Virus record (IMG/VR): IMGVR_UViG_3300010354_000582
Span: 1 to 25,274 of that record
DNA: 25,274 nt
Direction: 5' to 3' (one strand)
Source of the DNA: a virus
Positions within the stretch are counted from its first letter, which is position 1, and every line of letters starts with the position of its first letter. The position numbers and the translations under genes were made by a program. The notes beneath the pieces were generated by a model. The model did no database searches. It worked only from the letters and a program-made list of their open reading frames with translations, and was not told the DNA's origin. This document shows, piece by piece, positions 14,036-20,845 of this stretch.

Positions 14036-14656
14036 TTAGAGAGCGTGGGCTGGGGTGGGCAGGTACGTGTCGCGGACGTTGGGTCCGGTGAGGGAGAAGA
14101 CGGGACCGCGGATGTAGGCGGGGACGGCTTCGTTGTAGAAGGAGTTTGATGGGCAGCCTGCATGGTCTGGGTAGATGGCCTTGGCGCGGGGGTGCTCCTG
14201 GTCGAGCGGGTGCAGGCAGTCGATGAACTCAGCGCAGACGCTGGCGGGCGGGAGCATGCGGGTCGGCTCGTCCAGGATCTTGTAGTAGAGGCGGGCGTAC
14301 AGATCGCTGTCGGAGAGATGGTTGGTGTGGAACAGGAACATTCCCGCCTTGGCGAGTGCTTCGATGATGGTCCACAGTTCGTCGTGGACGTCGAGGCTTG
14401 TGGTGAGTTCGTGCGGGGGAACGGGGATGATGCCGTACTCGAGGAGGCGGGCGCGGCTGGTGGAGTTGGGTGCCTCGGTCGTGTCGTAGACCATCGACCA
14501 GTACATGATGTCGTTGGTTTCGGCGGAGGAGGCGGCGAGCTCAGCGATGCGACGGGTGCGGGTCTCGAAGTGTTCGTCGCGGAGTTCGATGGCCTGCTGC
14601 TGGATGCGGCTGGTGGGGATGGGCGAGGAGTAGGGACGGGTGCGGGTGGCGATCAC
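14036..14656 (-). CDS. Conserved hypothetical protein with TNHLSDxDLYxRL motif
   Basis: 206 aa. The N-terminus is a basic helix (SRIQQQAIELRDEHFETRTRRIAEL). The core has PPHELTTSLDVHDELWTIIEALAKAGMFLFHTNHLSDSDLYARLYYKIL (about 80-125), a pattern seen in uncharacterised phage and bacterial proteins; the helices around HLSDxxLY are the most conserved-looking part. Function unknown. The start overlaps the upstream stop as ATGA. A dispersed 10-mer copy (14609) is read as IPTSR near the N-terminus. Confidence 0.65.
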   Translation of the reverse strand: MIATRTRPYSSPIPTSRIQQQAIELRDEHFETRTRRIAELAASSAETNDIMYWSMVYDTTEAPNSTSRARLLEYGIIPVPPHELTTSLDVHDELWTIIEALAKAGMFLFHTNHLSDSDLYARLYYKILDEPTRMLPPASVCAEFIDCLHPLDQEHPRAKAIYPDHAGCPSNSFYNEAVPAYIRGPVFSLTGPNVRDTYLPTPAHAL

Positions 14657-14883
14657 TTGGTGACTCCGTTCTCGGTGTTGGTGATGCGGGCGTGCAGCTT
14701 CTCGTTTTCTTCGGCGAGGGTTTCGATGTACTTGATGGCCTGGATGAGGCGCATGCGGGCATCGAGTCCGGCCTTGGCGAGATCAGTGATGGCCTGCTCG
14801 TTGAAACCGTACCAGTTGATGCAGTAAGAGGAGGAACGGTCGATGAACTCTTTGGCGTCCTTGATGGTCTGGGGCGTGGTCAT
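14653..14883 (-). CDS. Small helical protein
   Basis: 76 aa, beginning MTTPQTIKDAKEFIDRSSSYC. It is almost wholly helical, with a C-terminal coiled coil (IQAIKYIETLAEENEKLHARI). Not recognised. It begins 9 nt after the DUF932 gene and couples to the next gene by an ATGA overlap. Confidence 0.6.
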   Translation of the reverse strand: MTTPQTIKDAKEFIDRSSSYCINWYGFNEQAITDLAKAGLDARMRLIQAIKYIETLAEENEKLHARITNTENGVTK

Positions 14884-14892
14884 GGGTGGTCT

Positions 14893-15669
14893 TTAGATGG
14901 TGGCGAGGTAGGAGGTGGCGGCTTGCATGCGGTCGACGGAGGACAGGGCGTTGAGTGAGCGCTTCTCGACTTCGGTCACGGCCTGGAGGACAAGGCCCTT
15001 GGTGAGACCGTTGGCGCGGGCGGGGAAGAGGGAGGCGGGACCGGCGGGGTTGGAGAGTTCGCGGCGCAGATGGGGGACGTTCTGCCAGAGGACAGCGCCG
15101 GAGTCGGCGAGGGCACAGGCAGTGGTGTCGATGAACTCGCGGGTGTCGGGTAGGGGCGTGGCGTCGAAGTCGTTGAGGGTCGTGATGAATCGGTTGGCGC
15201 TGGCGATGAAGTCGATCATTGCCTGGGCGATGGTGGATTCGTAGGAGTCGGCGAGACCGGGCGTGTTCTTGCGGTGGAACGAGATGGCGTCACCGCCTGA
15301 GATGGCGAGGTTGTCGCAGACGAAGGTGCGGAAGGAGAGGATGCCGGTCTGGGCGAATGACTTGTCCCACGAGCCGCGGAATCCGAAGCCGACGGTGCCG
15401 GAGGGTCGGGGTGTGATGCGGGGATGGGTGAATTCGATGAGTCCGAAGAACTTGTCGGCTCCGGTATGGCCGGGCTTGATGGCGAGAGTTTCGCTGGTGA
15501 TGGTGCCACCGAGCATGGAGATGGAGTCACGGATGGCGGTGACGTAGGTGGCATGCGGGATGGGGTACCACGAGGGGGTGGGCTCGGGCGGGACGATCAT
15601 GGCGAGATCGTCGAATGCGATTTCGGATGCGCCGCAGTGCAGATAGAGACGGTTGGTGGGGGCAGGCAT
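14893..15669 (-). CDS. DUF932-like protein
   Basis: 258 aa. The middle (about 100-150) reads GSWDKSFAQTGILSFRTFVCDNLAISGGDAISFHRKN, which matches the DUF932 core (NSHDxSF..., RVFVCDNLxFSG, RKHT). DUF932 proteins are common on phages and plasmids near replication genes; no biochemical role is known to me. GAGGA lies 7 nt before the ATG, and the gene begins 3 nt after the upstream stop. The helical C-terminal third (LTKGLVLQAVTEVEKRS...) is typical of the family. Confidence 0.75.
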   Translation of the reverse strand: MPAPTNRLYLHCGASEIAFDDLAMIVPPEPTPSWYPIPHATYVTAIRDSISMLGGTITSETLAIKPGHTGADKFFGLIEFTHPRITPRPSGTVGFGFRGSWDKSFAQTGILSFRTFVCDNLAISGGDAISFHRKNTPGLADSYESTIAQAMIDFIASANRFITTLNDFDATPLPDTREFIDTTACALADSGAVLWQNVPHLRRELSNPAGPASLFPARANGLTKGLVLQAVTEVEKRSLNALSSVDRMQAATSYLATI

Positions 15670-15672
15670 GGT

Positions 15673-15933
15673 TTAGTCCTCGAGTTCGGGGTTGATGGTG
15701 TGTGCGGTCACGCCGAGTGCGTGGCAGGTGGTGCGGAGGGCGGATGCGTGTGCCTGCCAGGTACGGAAGGCTTCGGTGAATGAGGGGGTGGAGAGGATGA
15801 GCTGGGTCGAGCAGGTGTCTGGGTCGGGGAAGTCGGTAGCGATGACTTCGGGGAAGTGGTGAGCGGGCGTACCCCAGACTTGCATGGGTCGACCGAAGGG
15901 GTTGAATGCGACGAAGACGGAGAAGTTCGGCAT
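15673..15933 (-). CDS. Hypothetical 86-aa protein
   Basis: It begins MPNFSVFVAFNPFGRPMQVWGTP, a short beta hairpin, followed by a helix (SFTEAFRTWQAHASALRTTCHALG). No family recognised and no clear SD before the ATG. It sits directly after the hairpin terminator of the upstream gene and 3 nt before DUF932, so it may start the DUF932 transcript unit. Confidence 0.55.
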   Translation of the reverse strand: MPNFSVFVAFNPFGRPMQVWGTPAHHFPEVIATDFPDPDTCSTQLILSTPSFTEAFRTWQAHASALRTTCHALGVTAHTINPELED

Positions 15934-15961
15934 GGTGGCGGTTGGGAAGGCGGGGGAAGAA

Positions 15962-16002
15962 ACCCTGTGGGCGGGGACGCGCGAGCGGCCCGCCCACAGG
16001 GT
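15962..16002 (-). terminator. Intrinsic terminator, 14-bp stem
   Basis: The 15962-15975 arm pairs perfectly with 15989-16002 (core CCCTGTGGGCGGG) around a 13-nt loop. On the minus strand it is followed by TTTCTTCC. It lies 11 nt after the stop of the 195-aa gene. Confidence 0.8.
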
Positions 16003-16013
16003 GCTGAAAGGAG

Positions 16014-16601
16014 TCAGGTGTGTGCCCACGGAATGCGGCGGTCGAGTCCGCCGATGGAGGTCCAGGCGGAGTCGGGATCGCGTGCGAGTCGGTTGGTACG
16101 CGGGCAGCGGACGATGCCGAGTCGGCGGTAGAGGCGGGCCCGGAGTGCGCGGCGTCTGTCCGTGTTGAGGAGGGTGGAGACGGTGGTGGGGGCTGGTGGA
16201 CGGGGCGGTGTGCGGATGACGTCTGGGCGGGCGGGGGTGTAGCGATGTGAGCCGCCTGCGGACATGGAGAGGTCGTGCTCGGTGGAGAGGACGCGGTTCC
16301 AGTGGCGGTAGACGTGATGCCAGACGGGTGGCAGGGATTCGAGGGAGCGTGTGACTTCCCACGCGGCGCGGAAGGAGAACTCGTCGCGGTAGATGGACTC
16401 GTGTTCGGTGGGCAGCGGGATGCCTTCGATGGCGTCGGAGGCTGGTGGGGAGAGGGTGGGCCGGTGGTCCTCGGTGAACGGGAGGTTGGGCAGGGCTGGT
16501 GGGGTGGACGAGTCGATCTCGGAGTGGCGGACGATCCAAGAGGAGAAGGGCAGGGGGACGAGAAGTGCGGAGACGGTGAGAGATGGCAGTTGGGACTTCA
16601 C
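16014..16601 (-). CDS. Hypothetical 195-aa protein, possible signal sequence
   Basis: The start is GTG 16601 with AAGGA 5 nt upstream. The N-terminus, VKSQLPSLTVSALLVPLPFSSWIV, is hydrophobic and could be a weak signal or membrane segment. The rest is Pro-, Arg- and Ser-rich, with FRAAWEVTRSLESLPPVWHHVYRHWNRVL (about 80-108) and a basic region with LLNTDRRRALRARLYRRLG near the end. Not recognised. Two exact dispersed 10-mer copies (16441, 16495) lie within it, both read as PPA. Confidence 0.55.
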   Translation of the reverse strand: MKSQLPSLTVSALLVPLPFSSWIVRHSEIDSSTPPALPNLPFTEDHRPTLSPPASDAIEGIPLPTEHESIYRDEFSFRAAWEVTRSLESLPPVWHHVYRHWNRVLSTEHDLSMSAGGSHRYTPARPDVIRTPPRPPAPTTVSTLLNTDRRRALRARLYRRLGIVRCPRTNRLARDPDSAWTSIGGLDRRIPWAHT

Positions 16602-16626
16602 GGTGTTCCTTTCAGCGTGAGGCCGT

Positions 16627-16662
16627 CCCCCACCAGCATGCCGGAGCAGAGGCTGGTGGGGG
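16627..16662. repeat. Inverted pair of the dispersed 10-mer forming an 11-bp hairpin
   Basis: The 16627-16637 arm (CCCCCACCAGC) pairs exactly with 16652-16662 (GCTGGTGGGGG) across 14 nt. Both arms are exact copies of the dispersed motif in opposite orientation. It is intergenic, 26 nt upstream of the GTG start of the 195-aa gene, and has no T-run, so it looks like an operator or RNA leader element rather than a terminator. Confidence 0.65.
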
Positions 16663-16677
16663 AGAGCGGATGGGGCA

Positions 16678-17277
16678 TTAGCGGCGGACAGCCTTGATCT
16701 TGCGGCGCGGAGCGGGCTGGCGCTCCATGTCGCAGTCATCGCCGGTGAACGAGGAGGCGGGGTCCTGCTCGTTGGAGGCGGGGAGGTACGAGGGCGTGAC
16801 CTTGCTGCCGCGGACGTTGGCGTACTGACCGTCCTCGGTCCAGTCGATGTTGGGCGCGACGCGGGTGCCGGTGAACGTGGCGGCCATGGCGGCGAGTTCG
16901 AGGAACGAGTCGCGGATGCCCGTCTTGTTGCCGGTCTCGAGTGCGGCTGAGAGCGTCTTGCAGGCGGCGTAGGCCGTGTCCCGGTCGAGGCCGGAGATGG
17001 CGGCGAGGTCGCAGAAGACGTTGGCACCTGCCCACATGAAGCCGTTCGGGCCGGTGAAGGACACGAAGTCGGACAGGCGGAGCTGGGGGCGGTCCGGGAA
17101 GGAGTCGACCGCGATCTGGACCTGGAACCGGAGGCAGAACTTGCCGGACTTGTCGGCGGTCTGCGGCACGACGCCGGTGATGGTCGCGGAGTAGCGACCG
17201 GCCGGGTAGTCGTTGGGCGTGGCGCGGGCGAAACGGGACGTGTCGAGCGAGGCGAGCGAGTCGAACTTGATTTCCAT
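16678..17277 (-). CDS. DUF669-like, possible single-stranded-DNA-binding protein
   Basis: 199 aa from ATG 17277 (AAGGAT 5 nt upstream). Residues about 15-75 (PAGRYSATITGVVPQTADKSGKFCLRFQVQIAV, then RLSDFVSF) have the LPxGxYxxxI...KxGxxxLxxxF pattern of phage DUF669 proteins, which sit in replication modules and are thought to bind DNA. A helical middle (AAISGLDRDTAYAACKTL) matches the second half of those proteins. The C-terminus is basic (RRKIKAVRR). The assignment is by pattern and moderate. Confidence 0.55.
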   Translation of the reverse strand: MEIKFDSLASLDTSRFARATPNDYPAGRYSATITGVVPQTADKSGKFCLRFQVQIAVDSFPDRPQLRLSDFVSFTGPNGFMWAGANVFCDLAAISGLDRDTAYAACKTLSAALETGNKTGIRDSFLELAAMAATFTGTRVAPNIDWTEDGQYANVRGSKVTPSYLPASNEQDPASSFTGDDCDMERQPAPRRKIKAVRR

Positions 17278-17325
17278 AACGATCCTTAGGTAAGAGATGT
17301 GAAGAAGAAAAGAAACGAGTGCAAC

Positions 17326-17365
17326 CCCCACGCAGGGGGCGCGAACGCGACCCCCCTGCGTGGGG
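17326..17365 (-). terminator. Intrinsic terminator, 14-bp stem
   Basis: CCCCACGCAGGGGG (17326-17339) pairs perfectly with 17352-17365. The minus-strand flank is T-rich (TTGCACTCGTTTCTTTTC). It lies just after the stop of the zinc-ribbon gene. Confidence 0.75.
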
Positions 17366-17379
17366 AGGGAGAGAGAGGA

Positions 17380-17562
17380 TTAGTGGGAGGAGCCACAGTG
17401 GACGCACCGGAAGTCAGCGTCGAGTTCGAGCTGGTGATTGCAGTTCGGGCACGGGCTGACGCCGGGATAGTCGCGGTCCCATTCCTGGTCGAGCTCGTTG
17501 AGGGCGGCCTGGAGTTCGGCGAGGATGGAGGCGTCGGGTTCCGGGAAGTTGGTGTTGGACAT
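17380..17562 (-). CDS. 60-aa zinc-ribbon protein
   Basis: It begins MSNTNFPEPDASILAELQAALNELDQEW with an acidic helix, then CPNCNHQLELDADFRCVHCGSSH: two CxxC knuckles (about 38-41 and 53-56) typical of a rubredoxin-like zinc ribbon. AAGGAG lies 8 nt upstream. It has its own terminator and a terminator upstream, so it can be expressed alone. A role in DNA or protein binding is likely but unassigned. Confidence 0.75.
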   Translation of the reverse strand: MSNTNFPEPDASILAELQAALNELDQEWDRDYPGVSPCPNCNHQLELDADFRCVHCGSSH

Positions 17563-17618
17563 GGCTAGGACTCCTTGGGGACGGGATGTGAGCGATCGGG
17601 CAACGTGCCCGAAGAGAA

Positions 17619-17650
17619 ATCCCCCACCGGCGGTGAGGCCGGTGGGGGAT
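17619..17650 (-). terminator. Intrinsic terminator, 12-bp stem
   Basis: ATCCCCCACCGG (17619-17630) pairs exactly with 17639-17650 around an 8-nt loop. On the minus strand TTTCTCTTC follows. It lies 4 nt after the 90-aa gene's stop. Confidence 0.75.
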
Positions 17651-17654
17651 GGTG

Positions 17655-17927
17655 TTACTCGTGGATGATCACGATGCTGTAGCCGCCGCCTCGGTTGACT
17701 GCGAGAGCGTTATCGAAGGTGGTGGGGCACACATCGCTGCTGATCACGACCCACTCCGACTCGGGCGGGAGTTGGAATTCTCCGTTGCGGTGGAGACTCC
17801 ATGCGGAGGGGTATGAGCAGTGCGTGGCCACCACTTGGCCGTCGGTAGTCTCGGTCCAGACAGCGAAGGAGGACGGGAACCACGGAGCAAGCGTGACGAA
17901 CGAACGAGTAGCCTGAGCAGTCTGCAT
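17655..17927 (-). CDS. Hypothetical 90-aa protein
   Basis: It starts at ATG 17927 (AAGGAG 6 nt upstream); the in-frame ATG at 17957 is rejected for lack of an SD. It is beta-rich: RSFVTLAPWF, SSFAVWTETTDGQVVATHC, SEWVVISSDVCPTTF, GYSIVIIHE. No family recognised. It has its own terminator. Confidence 0.65.
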   Translation of the reverse strand: MQTAQATRSFVTLAPWFPSSFAVWTETTDGQVVATHCSYPSAWSLHRNGEFQLPPESEWVVISSDVCPTTFDNALAVNRGGGYSIVIIHE

Positions 17928-18044
17928 GACTGACTCCTTTCTGCCACTGAGTGGCAAAGCGCAGCTGGCGACGTTGGCCGCGCGGCTGCGGATGGGATGG
18001 GAAGCGCCGGGATGGGTGCGGTCGCACCCGGCGGTGACGAAGAA
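17928..18044 (-). promoter_or_regulatory. Leader with two hairpins upstream of the 90-aa gene
   Basis: This 117-bp leader contains TGCCAC-TGA-GTGGCA (17942-17956) just before the SD and a GGGTGCG/CGCACCC inverted repeat (18014-18029) extended by CGCC/GGCG. It lies between a terminator and a gene, so a promoter is expected here; I see no convincing -35/-10 pair. Confidence 0.45.
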
Positions 18045-18076
18045 AGCCCCCGTAGCCGGTGAGGGCTACGGGGGCT
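18045..18076 (-). terminator. Intrinsic terminator, 13-bp stem (copy 1 of a repeated terminator)
   Basis: AGCCCCCGTAGCC (18045-18057) pairs with 18064-18076; TTTCTTC follows on the minus strand. Its stem and loop nearly repeat the terminator at 18287-18318. Confidence 0.85.
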
Positions 18077-18085
18077 GATCTGATC

Positions 18086-18247
18086 TCAGCAGACTAGGGC
18101 GACGATGAAATCGTCTTCCTCGTCGATATCCACGACCTCTGAGAACGGCTTTGCCACTACGTTTCTGACGAGGTGGCCGTCTCCGGTAACGAGGTCTAGG
18201 TCTTGTGGAAGTTTGCTGAGGACGTCGATCATTTCCTTGACTGTCAT
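18086..18247 (-). CDS. 53-aa acidic protein
   Basis: It reads MTVKEMIDVLSKLPQDLDLV..., with a helix then strand as in common small phage proteins, and an acidic end (DIDEEDDFIVALVC). AAAGG lies 7 nt before the ATG. It is flanked by near-identical terminators on both sides, so it forms a single-gene unit. Function unknown. Confidence 0.7.
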   Translation of the reverse strand: MTVKEMIDVLSKLPQDLDLVTGDGHLVRNVVAKPFSEVVDIDEEDDFIVALVC

Positions 18248-18286
18248 TTTGTGCCTTTCTGTTCGAGTTGCGTGACGGTGAAGGAA

Positions 18287-18318
18287 AGTCCCCGTAGCCG
18301 GTTAGGGCTACGGAGACT
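18287..18318 (-). terminator. Intrinsic terminator, 13-bp stem with one mismatch (copy 2)
   Basis: The 18287-18299 arm pairs with 18306-18318 with one C-A mismatch; TTTCCTTC follows on the minus strand. It shares the CCCCGTAGCCGGT core and the flanking CGGTGA with the terminator at 18045-18076. Confidence 0.8.
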
Positions 18319-18332
18319 GAGTGCGACGAGGC

Positions 18333-18656
18333 TCAGAACGGCACTTCGTCGTGCGGCATCTCGACGGGCCGGATTGCGGGCGTGGCGGTTGCCTGCTCGC
18401 GCATGCGGCGGACGGCGAAGTGCTGCTCGACGACTCCGTTGGGCATCGTCGTCTCGTCGGTGGATGCGTTCAGGAAGTACGATTCCGACTTCCCGGTGCT
18501 GTTGTCGGTGATCCGCAGCAGGTCGCGCCGCTGGCCGGACTTGGTGGGGACGCCACGCGCGATCGAAATCACGAGGGCGTTCCGGTCACTGAAGGCGCGG
18601 ACGGCGAGCGAAACGGCGGATGCGACATCGGAAACGGGAACGGATGCGGTCTTCAT
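18333..18656 (-). CDS. 107-aa protein with SSB-type C-terminal tip; candidate ssDNA-binding protein
   Basis: It starts at ATG 18656 (AAGGAG 7 nt upstream); longer in-frame starts lie in the untranslated leader. The body has strands NALVISIARGVP, DLLRITDNS and ESYFLNAST compatible with a small OB-like fold. A Pro/Ala-rich linker then ends in MPHDEVPF, which resembles the acidic SSB-Ct peptide (DDDIPF) that recruits SSB partners. Neighbours are the helicase and a candidate origin. No direct evidence of DNA binding; the C-terminal match is the main support. Confidence 0.6.
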   Translation of the reverse strand: MKTASVPVSDVASAVSLAVRAFSDRNALVISIARGVPTKSGQRRDLLRITDNSTGKSESYFLNASTDETTMPNGVVEQHFAVRRMREQATATPAIRPVEMPHDEVPF

Positions 18657-19101
18657 AACGTGCTCCTTTCGAGCGAGATAGGCGATTGGCACTCGGAGAA
18701 ACGATCTCCAAGGGATGCCAACCCCCTGCAGCGCAAGGGGGTTGCAACCCACTACCACGCGGGACACACGAGCGTCACACAACCGGGCTCGGAAACGAAC
18801 GTCGCGAAACGTGACGAGCCCCGGCGCGCACGACCGTCACACAAGCGCGACCCCAACGTCCGGATGCGCAGCGGGTCCGGTAACGGCGTCTGGGGTGTAG
18901 GTGTCCGCCGACGGGGGGGGGTGCGGCCCCTCGCCGGGGTCTAGCCGGAAGGGGAAAGCCCCTCTCCCTCTCAAAATTCCCTACCAAATCCCTAACCAGT
19001 ACCTCCAATACCAACCCTCTTCTCTTTCGTAGAGAGAGTTATATATAAAGGATAGGAAACGGTATGTCTGTCCGGTACACCCGGTCTGCCCAATAACACA
19101 A
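18657..19101. promoter_or_regulatory. Long non-coding segment: candidate replication origin and promoter region
   Basis: A 445-bp stretch without a credible gene next to the helicase cluster. It contains an 8-bp leader stem (18719-18726/18737-18744); a direct repeat CGTCACACAA (18773-18782 and 18835-18844) with an inverted GTGACG between the copies; a G9 run (18913-18921); a pyrimidine-rich tract with CCCTACCA/CCCTAACCA near 18980-19000; a TCTCT-TTCGT-AGAGA hairpin (19021-19035); and the AT-rich palindrome TTATATATAA (19039-19048). Repeats plus an AT-rich unwinding element fit an origin or a strong leftward promoter. Neither is proven. Confidence 0.45.
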
Positions 19102-19132
19102 CCCCCCACCGACCTTTCGGCCTGGTGGGGGG
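19102..19132 (-). terminator. Intrinsic terminator after the 83-aa gene
   Basis: CCCCCCACC (19102-19110) pairs with GGTGGGGGG (19124-19132), with a GACC/GGCC-like upper stem and TTTC loop. TTGTGTTATT follows on the minus strand. It separates the helicase operon from the non-coding region. Confidence 0.75.
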
Positions 19133-19143
19133 CGGAGAGGAGT

Positions 19144-19395
19144 TCAGTCCATTTCGCCCAAGAAGTGCAGCCGGAGGTAGTGAAGGGCGGCTTTGCGGGT
19201 CTCCGACTCCCCTTCGCTCGCCTTCCTGCCCTCCTGCCGGACCACTCCCCGATCCGTTCCTACCCACCGCGGACCAGTGACCCCCTCGATCCAGTCCAGA
19301 TACCGCAACGCAGCACAGGCCCTGGGCGTCACATCGCCCATCATCACCCCCACCACCTGTTCCTCAACATGCTCCTCGCGGTCGGCTGGGTTCAT
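19144..19395 (-). CDS. Hypothetical 83-aa protein downstream of the helicase
   Basis: It begins MNPADREEHVEEQVVGVMMGDV with AGGAGG 4 nt upstream, 8 nt after the helicase stop. It contains a helix (PRACAALRYLDWIEGV), a charged loop, and a C-terminal helix (RKAALHYLRLHFLGEMD). Not recognised. It is likely co-transcribed with the helicase and ended by the hairpin at 19102-19132. Confidence 0.65.
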   Translation of the reverse strand: MNPADREEHVEEQVVGVMMGDVTPRACAALRYLDWIEGVTGPRWVGTDRGVVRQEGRKASEGESETRKAALHYLRLHFLGEMD

Positions 19396-19403
19396 CGGGC
19401 CTC

Positions 19404-20819
19404 CTAGTGCTCGTCATCGTACTCCTTCCGCAGACTAAGCCCAGCAATTCCCCTCTCATGGCCCTGACTTTCCGGCAACCGCACCTGCCTCAGATCCCAG
19501 CTGCTGCCCTGCACCACCTTCATCGGCAGCATGTTGCTGGCTACGTGCATCCGGATCTTGTTGGCCTTCACCCACGCGTCCCACTGCGCCCTGACCATCC
19601 CGTTCGCCACAAACCCATCCCTCCTCCTCACAAACCGAGCCTCAAGGAACGCATCGAACGGATTGTTCTGGAGGTGATACATGTGCACCGCCCGCTCCGC
19701 AGCCTTCGGCACCGGCCACCGCTCAGCCGCCCGACTGTTCTCCAGCCGATGCGCACCCGCTACCGCCCACGCCGCAATCCCTGCCAACTCCTTCTCCAGA
19801 TCCCCCTCGAGATCCAGATCCTCCTTGCCCTCAAAGCTGACCTCAAACGGCAAGACCAGCATCTTCCCGCTCAACCCCCTGCCCTTATTCGGCAACACCG
19901 GAATCTCGTTGCTCTGCATGATCACCGCCGCATTCACCACCACGTTCCGCTGCTGCCGCATGTACTTCGCGTCCACCGTCATCGGGTCCCTGCCGACAAT
20001 GTTCTTCACCACCCGACACACCCGTTCACCGCTCTTCCCGTCCAACTCACTCACCTCATTGATACTCAACACCTTCGTTCGCTCCAACCCGTCCATCCCA
20101 AAGCCACCCGCCAAGTCCTCCAGGCTCGCGCCCATAAACGCATCCCTCCCCACCAACCGCCGGATCACCCCGCTAATCGTTCCTTTCCCACCCCGGATCT
20201 TCCCGTACATCAACATCCACCTCGCGTACTTCCGGCTGCCCATCAAGCAGTACCCCATCCACCGCGCCAACAACTCAGCCCACACCTCGTCCCCATCGCC
20301 CCACTCAGACACCGCCTGCAACCACCTCCCAGCCTCCGCATCAGGCCGATAGTCCACGGGCAAGATCGCGGTATCAAACCACCGCGCAGGCCTCGCCATC
20401 ACCTCCAACGTCCGCACGTTCACCAGCTTGTCCCGAAACGCAACCGTTTCACCCGCCGGGAAACTCGGTTCCGGGTTCTCAAGCCACAACGGCACTTCCT
20501 CCGCGTCAATCCGCACCAGCGCCTCAAGCGCCCGTACCACCCCATCAACCTTCTGCTTGTCCGGGCTATACCGCACAATCACCGGGCCGTTCTGGGTCTG
20601 CCGCTCATACAACGCGTCCTCCAGCGCAAGCCATACCCGGTCGCGGATGCGCTCCTCATCGAGCACATGCCACGTCCCGACCTCCCAGGCCCACCAGTCA
20701 TTCTTCCATCTCCACAGTCCCCGCATCCCACCGGGCGCGGTAAACTGCCTCTGCAAGATCCTCCTCGCAACCTTCACGGGTTCGAGGGACTGCAGCGGGT
20801 TCTGCATCCATTCAGTCAT
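19404..20819 (-). CDS. SF3-type phage/plasmid helicase (P4/D5-like primase C-terminal family)
   Basis: 471 aa, AGGAG 5 nt before ATG 20819. Walker A GKIRGGKGT (206-214), motif B SINEVSELD (252-260) and the SF3 motif C segment VIMQSNEIPVLPNKGRGLSGKMLVLPFE with Asn304 are all visible, as is the D5_N-like region before them (about 30-200, ending RWMGYCLMGSRKYARWMLMYG). No prim-pol or zinc-finger primase domain precedes it, so this is a stand-alone helicase that probably unwinds DNA at the origin. The C-terminal part (about 375-471) includes a winged-helix-like segment. The opposite strand is open for 491 codons by codon-bias shadowing. Confidence 0.85.
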   Translation of the reverse strand: MTEWMQNPLQSLEPVKVARRILQRQFTAPGGMRGLWRWKNDWWAWEVGTWHVLDEERIRDRVWLALEDALYERQTQNGPVIVRYSPDKQKVDGVVRALEALVRIDAEEVPLWLENPEPSFPAGETVAFRDKLVNVRTLEVMARPARWFDTAILPVDYRPDAEAGRWLQAVSEWGDGDEVWAELLARWMGYCLMGSRKYARWMLMYGKIRGGKGTISGVIRRLVGRDAFMGASLEDLAGGFGMDGLERTKVLSINEVSELDGKSGERVCRVVKNIVGRDPMTVDAKYMRQQRNVVVNAAVIMQSNEIPVLPNKGRGLSGKMLVLPFEVSFEGKEDLDLEGDLEKELAGIAAWAVAGAHRLENSRAAERWPVPKAAERAVHMYHLQNNPFDAFLEARFVRRRDGFVANGMVRAQWDAWVKANKIRMHVASNMLPMKVVQGSSWDLRQVRLPESQGHERGIAGLSLRKEYDDEH

Positions 20820-20845
20820 GTTGTCTCCTCTCTGAGATCACCATT

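Noticed and set aside
13722-14039. Plus-strand 105-aa ORF in the structured gap
   Set aside because: No SD, no recognisable fold, and it covers strong inverted repeats; a non-coding reading fits better. Kept as a possible alternative only.
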